This document shows, piece after piece, positions 59,230 through 64,000 of a DNA stretch of 64,000 bases. Under the pieces are notes generated by a model. That model had not been told where the DNA came from. It did not search any database and saw nothing but the letters and a program-made list of their open reading frames with translations. The DNA is from Cephalotrichum gorgonifer. Taxonomy: Eukaryota; Ascomycota; Sordariomycetes; Microascales; Microascaceae. The DNA lies in NCBI GenBank assembly GCA_900312665.1, contig ONZQ02000004.1:1580693-1644692 (forward strand), written 5' to 3'. The translations under genes were made by a program, and so were the position numbers. Position 1 is the stretch's first letter; each line of letters begins with the position of its first letter.

Positions 59230-62200
59230 TGTGTGTGTTTGTTGGAAGGAGGATATAGGTTGTCTAAGTGTCGTGAGTGGTACGAGGATGACGATGGACC
59301 GTTGTGAGAGCCGGCAAGGTCTGTGGGAAGGCGAATGCGTGTGGCAGATTGTAAGAGGATGACGTGGGATAGTGGTGAACTGATGATATCTTGCTGTTCT
59401 TAGTCCGATTGCTTCTGTATGATGTCTTCGATGATGATGTCGAAAAAATGGGGTTGTAGTTTCGCTACGACCGCCGACTTATATGTCCCAGGACTGGAGT
59501 TTCTCGTCAAGCTTCAAGTAGACGGAACAGGACAAGCGCCAATATTAGCCAAAAGGTGGGATGGGTCACGTCGCCCAGACAAAATCAGATCACACGGCCA
59601 CGCAATTTTTCCCCTCCCTTCTCCTCCACATTCTACACCCCTTGGTCTCATCCGCTTTCCGAGCACGAGTAAAATTTCGCGGCAGGGGGGCGTGTGGTGT
59701 GCTCCACGAGCTTCTTTTTCTCGATTTCCACTGCTAACCCTCTTTTACCTAACGAGGGCGGGGAAGCGGTGGGGTGTTGGTGGCACCCCGCCCCGCAAAG
59801 TTCAGCGCCCGTGACCATGCACAGGTTCCCTGAGCCTCAATGTTACTTTCCGATCCAGCGGGCGCAGGTAGGCTGGGGCGGGTATCCTCTACAGGGGAGC
59901 TACGGGCATGGGCTAAAAATGAGGTGGCTCAAGTGACACACAGAAACGTAATGAAATTGAGCTAGCCAGGAACCAGCAGGTAGAGGAAGTAGCGGGCAGG
60001 TAGAGTCTCAGCGGACGAGGCCGCTGGTAGATACCAGGAGATACCTGTATTAATGACTAGTCACACTATTCCTAACAGAATTTCAGTGCGACACTAGGTA
60101 CGAGTAGCACACTCCGACGGCGCCAACGCGGCCCCACCTTGATCCTTGGTTGGTCGGCCCTGCATCCTTCGTTTCCTGGGCAGCAAGCAATTCATCTCCG
60201 TGTTCTTGGGCTGGCGATGAAGCCCTCGTCGGATTGCACCATTCAAGGCGATTTTCTCGCCTTGATTACCAGGATTACCGAATCGCACAGAATCGCATAA
60301 CATCGGGAGGGCGGACGACGCCAGTGGCGTGTCTGAGTGATGCCAATGAGTCGAGACAGGAACTGCTGGAACACGCCCCCCTGGCCAAACCTCAAAGCTG
60401 CTCAAGAAAATCAAAAATTGACCGCGCAGGGGACCCATTTCACCCGCCCCACCAGCGAAGTTTCGAGCGGCTCCGCTTCGCCCCATGTCGTGATGCGAAA
60501 TTCTTTTTTGAGGCTGCTGGGCTCGACGCCACGATGTTCTGATTTGCGCCAAGAGGTATGAGTCCGAGAATGTGTCATTGGGGGGCGCGTTCATGGGCTT
60601 GCCTGCGTTTGCCTCGCGTTTGCCTCTCACATTGCTGATCACAAGTCCAAGCCACCATGTCAGGACGAGGACCAGTACGCGTACTTGGCCGTGCTTCTGG
60701 GCGGAGGTTATGTTGCCCAGGAGCTCGTTTGGAAACGACCAGGCGTTTTCCGAAATACCATCTGGCCAAAATAGGGTAGCCACGAGATTTGTCTGCAGGG
60801 GCCACCGATGCAAGTTGTTCGAATCCTTCTTCCACGGGACCTTGAGTGTGTGCCAAGTACTTGTGCGCCATCACGTCATCCCATGTCGTGCCTGTCTGTG
60901 GCTTGTCCGAGAATGAAAGCGCCGCCATCCCAGGACCGGTTTGATAGGCGGTCAGACTTAACAGTATCCAGGTCGCTCGACGATGTCCGTACGAGTGTTG
61001 GCTTTGGATGCACAGCTCCAATGGCCGAAGGGGTTGCCCAATTGGTCGTCGTTTTTTTTTTGTCTTATGATGTGTTTGCAGCTAAAACAGTTCTGTCCCT
61101 GGGCAGAGTCATAGAGCCACGATGACGACGTCGCCCCCCTCAGGAAAGGAGGACCCCAAGGGGATAGCAGCACGACGATCAACCCCCAATACCTAAGTCT
61201 TGCGCCTCTCGTCTTGCGTAGCCATACCAACGTGGAACGGCCACGGGAGACTTCATGGGGTGAGCATGAAGTGTAGTAACAGGGGCTAGTCGGTTTGCTA
61301 TTCTTAGTGGTATTAGTGGTTGAGCCTACTTGGAGCTTGGAGAAAAGGAAGCTCCGGTGTCCAACTTTGGACTCCGTCTCGTGGTCGTGGGTCAATGCCA
61401 AGTCTGCCACCTGACAGAATTTTCACTTTGACCTTACCGATCTCGACTCCCGAGCAATATGCATTCAATGTGGTGGAGTATTCGAGCAAACCATGAAAGC
61501 TCCACTCAGTTAGCGCCAGCTAGAACCCTGGGACAATAATTCAAGCACAAGCATGGGGAGCATGATCGTTCTGCTGTCGCGAGATGGCGCTAGAGGCGGG
61601 GCAGCTACATCCACGTGCGGAAGAAATGCGGAGAACCCGACCGAGAGAAGTCCAATGAGCCAAAGAAGCTGCCATGTGTCTTCGGGTCGTGTTGACCGCT
61701 TAGGGCTCGAAAGGAGTTTCAACGACATTGAGGGAGAGACACCTTCATCCCCCTGGTCGGAGGTTCATCGCCTGCATATGGCGTCCAGGTGACAGCATCA
61801 AGGCGCCTACTGTGTGATGGGGCAGATTTTTTTTTCTTCATTTGCCCCTCTCCGGCTCCCTTCCCTAGAGAAACCATACCATACCCCTGCTCCTTGAGGG
61901 GCGGGGAAGTCCTGACTCGTGGATTCGTAGGGCTGTTCTGGGCAATTGAGACGAACTGGTCATGAGGCCCTTCACCTCTTGGCAAGGCCTGATTTGCCTC
62001 TGAAAGGAAGCACATGATCATTTGACAGCGCTGACGGCAACGAACAGTTCCATTGCTTATTTTTTTTCGGCGGTGGCGCGTGCCTTGGGTTGACGTGCGA
62101 CGCGTCCTCGTTTGGCTGGAAATTGTGTTGCGACAGCTGGGCTTTGGGCGCCTCTCCAGGAGTATGCGTCATGAGGGAGGCGGAGGAGGGGAAAATCTTT

Positions 62201-63614
62201 CCCCAAGTCTTTCTTCAGCTCGGCTTGAGCCGACCTACAGAGCAACACACTGTCAGCGCCATGGTCCGCGACGGAGGTAGCCGCCCTTGCCTGCTTGTCT
62301 TTGGCTTGAAGCTGCGTTGTAGCGCCCTCGCCCAGCTTTGCAACAGTTTCCATACCATTGTACTTTGAACTTCGCCCTCCAGACGAACCAGCCCGAGGGA
62401 CTGAGGCTTCCCTGTTAGCGGAACCCTGCGTAGAGACCGGAGGTGATGAGGACAATGCCTGATCGATCATTGTGAAGGACGTTCTTCATCCTCCCAATCG
62501 TCTAGCTACACACTAAAAACTGAGCGGGGTCAAGGAGCGCACCTCTTACCTGAAGGTAAGAAAACAAGGCCATGTCCTCTATATGAAGTGGGCATCACCG
62601 ACACCACATTATTCGAGTCTTCCTTCAACAGCAGCGAGATATCATTCCCTTGTCATTACCCATGACGCCCCGCCTGGTTCTGCCTTGGAAACTGACATAG
62701 GGCCCGAGACGAGGAGGTAGGTATCCGGTCGTCAGTTCTTCCTCACCGACGGACGCCCGATACTGATGGGAGGATATTCATCGATCCATCACTGGCGTCC
62801 CGTCACTGTCAAAATAGCGAGCAATCGTAGCGAAACTCGCTTCACAGGAAGGTGATCGCCACCCCGTTCCCAGGACCATGGCGGCGAATATCATGTCTAA
62901 CGTTGTATCGTTCGCGGGGCACACGAGGTATCCTCACCTAAATCCTAATGCTGAAATGACGAGGTTCGTACCACGCACCAGTATTCAGACCGAGCGACCC
63001 AACAATCCTTCATCACCAGGCCGAGACACGAACTAGGCGACATGACCTTGTACGTTTCGGCGAGAAAATCGAGCTGCTAAGAGCGCCGCTGGCCTTGAGA
63101 TGCTAGCCAGCCTTCAAGTCTCTAAACCCCGACTGAATGTAATGAGTAATTGCCCTGGTTCTTACTTATCTACTTCTGGCTTCGGTCCTTATCATGACTT
63201 ATCTCATCGCCAAGTGAATTGAACGGTCGCGTCCCCCTCAGTGGGATGCCCAAGCCAAGGGCGTCTATTACACGTCTCCTATACGTCCAAATCCCGTGTC
63301 GACGCACCCTTGCAGCCAACCACATCAACAATCCGCCCCCCCCCCCGAGTTGGGACTCGCTCTTAGTTAGACATGTTATACCCGTGGAATGAAACAAAAG
63401 GATGCAGGAATGTGTGAGTCCGAGCCCTGCGGGCGGCTGGATGAAGTCCAGCCAAAGAGCCATATCGATTTTTAGGTCGGCGACCGACCCCTCTCTTGAC
63501 TTCCTCGGACAGTTTCCCTAAATCACACATTGTGAAGTCCCTAGTTCAGCTCGAATTGTATCGTGTCGCGACAACTAGAAGCGCACAGCTATCTACAAAG
63601 CCTCCTCGTCAAGA
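59230..63614. other. 4.4 kb gene-poor intergenic region
   Basis: The left end holds the promoter and leader of the DUF3602 gene; the right end holds the leader of the membrane protein at 63615. In between I find no convincing gene. A 239-codon minus-strand frame at 60094-60813 and a 137-codon one at 62057-62470 exist. The first looks random in composition. The second is listed as uncertain. A C run lies at 63336-63346. Confidence 0.6.
62057..62470 (-). CDS. Uncertain small hypothetical protein, 137 aa
   Basis: A minus-strand frame starting MIDQALSSSPP. Residues 30-95 are rich in Ala, Lys, Glu and Gln (for example METVAKLGEGATTQLQAKDK, and AELKKDLGKDF), which suggests a soluble helical protein rather than a shadow frame. 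The ends are low complexity and basic. I recognise no family, there is no supporting splice signal, and the true gene could have more exons. It may equally be chance. Confidence 0.28.
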   Translation of the reverse strand: MIDQALSSSPPVSTQGSANREASVPRAGSSGGRSSKYNGMETVAKLGEGATTQLQAKDKQARAATSVADHGADSVLLCRSAQAELKKDLGKDFPLLRLPHDAYSWRGAQSPAVATQFPAKRGRVARQPKARATAEKK

Positions 63615-63995
63615 ATGGAGTCCTTCGAGCTGAGGAGCTCCCGCGACAAGCGTACACACGAACCTGTCCCCCCGCCCTACGTGTACCACCCCCCGGAGCA
63701 ATGGCAAGCAACGCCTCACCCACCATCATTCCTCGGCTTTTATCTGGTTCTTCCCGCCTTAGTCGCCGCATCGGCGGTGGCGCTCGGCCTCAAAGCATCT
63801 GTACCGAAGAAGAACGCGAGTGACCCTCGTTTCGGGAAATGGTCGGACGAGGACGATGTCATGATGGCGCAGTGGCCTAGCTCTCTATTCCCGAACCAGG
63901 ATGAGATCCAGATTGCTGTGGCGGCCTTGGCTCTTGCAACGGCTGTGTTCGCCAGTGCACTCCTCTTCTTTGTCGTGAAGGGCGGACCTCTACAG
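63615..63995 (+). CDS. Partial membrane protein, first exon (runs off window)
   Basis: An open frame of 127 codons from the ATG at 63615, ending in CTACAG followed by GTAAG at 63996-64000, a perfect 5' splice donor at the window edge. So this is exon 1 of a gene continuing to the right. The N-terminus is polar and Pro-rich (MESFELRSSRDK, then PVPPPYVYHPPEQW). Two hydrophobic helices follow, at about 42-61 (FLGFYLVLPALVAASAVALG) and about 99-120 (IAVAALALATAVFASALLFF). Between them lies a polar loop with DPRFGKWSDEDDVMMAQWP. Function is not recognisable from this portion. Confidence 0.75.
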
Positions 63996-64000
63996 GTAAG

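Noticed and set aside
60094..60813. 239-codon minus-strand open frame
   Set aside because: Composition is random-looking, no domain or hydrophobic pattern is visible, and plus-strand frames of similar size overlap it.
1..64000. Transposable elements or CRISPR arrays
   Set aside because: No transposase, reverse transcriptase or integrase motif, no long terminal or inverted repeats, and no regularly spaced repeats with unique spacers outside the coding repeats of the giant gene. A CRISPR array is not expected in a fungus.

Overview
This 64 kb window is nuclear DNA from a filamentous ascomycete (Pezizomycotina, most likely a Sordariomycete). The evidence is short introns (53-137 bp) with GTRNGY-type donors and CTAAC/CTAAT-like branch points, GC-rich third codon positions, a Zn2Cys6 regulator, a fungal membrane P450, HEM12, and a giant 'involucrin-repeat' protein of a kind found in filamentous ascomycetes. 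I see no ribosomal RNA, tRNA, CRISPR array or intact transposon.

Layout. 1-5477: no gene. 5478-8114 (+): APC2, the cullin-like subunit of the anaphase-promoting complex, in one exon. 8115-16401: 8.3 kb with no convincing gene. 16402-19280 (+): a four-exon RING-finger protein with a His/Gln/Pro/Ser-rich N-terminus. 21204-22970 (+): a two-exon microsomal cytochrome P450. 25286-48292 (+): one four-exon gene for a protein of about 7,600 residues, which fills more than a third of the window. 49087-51807 (-): a three-exon Zn2Cys6 transcription factor, convergent with the giant gene. 54045-56237 (-): a 730-residue protein of unknown function with a mitochondrial-like N-terminus. 56797-58183 (+): five-exon uroporphyrinogen decarboxylase (HEM12), divergent from the 730-residue gene. 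58794-59229 (-): a small GRGGxGN-repeat (DUF3602/Par32-like) protein, convergent with HEM12. 59230-63614: 4.4 kb with little in it. 63615-63995 (+): the first exon of a membrane protein that runs off the window.

Exon boundaries were assigned by hand. In every multi-exon gene the joined exons give an uninterrupted frame with a length divisible by three. The exception is the giant gene, which has a one-base frame break near 29,794 inside a repeated segment. Restoring that base makes the whole CDS divisible by three. The genes are mostly unrelated housekeeping and regulatory functions. The P450 and the Zn2Cys6 factor lie 26 kb apart with the giant gene between them and do not form an evident metabolite cluster.

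The most remarkable object is the giant protein. It carries about 60 lysine clusters spaced along acidic, proline-rich sequence, zoned into distinct repeat subfamilies. A few glycine/alanine-rich hydrophobic segments punctuate it, and it ends in a coiled coil plus a compact C-terminal domain. It resembles the fungal proteins annotated as involucrin-repeat proteins, which I believe include Leashin/LAH, the Woronin-body tether. That assignment is inferred, not proven from this sequence alone.
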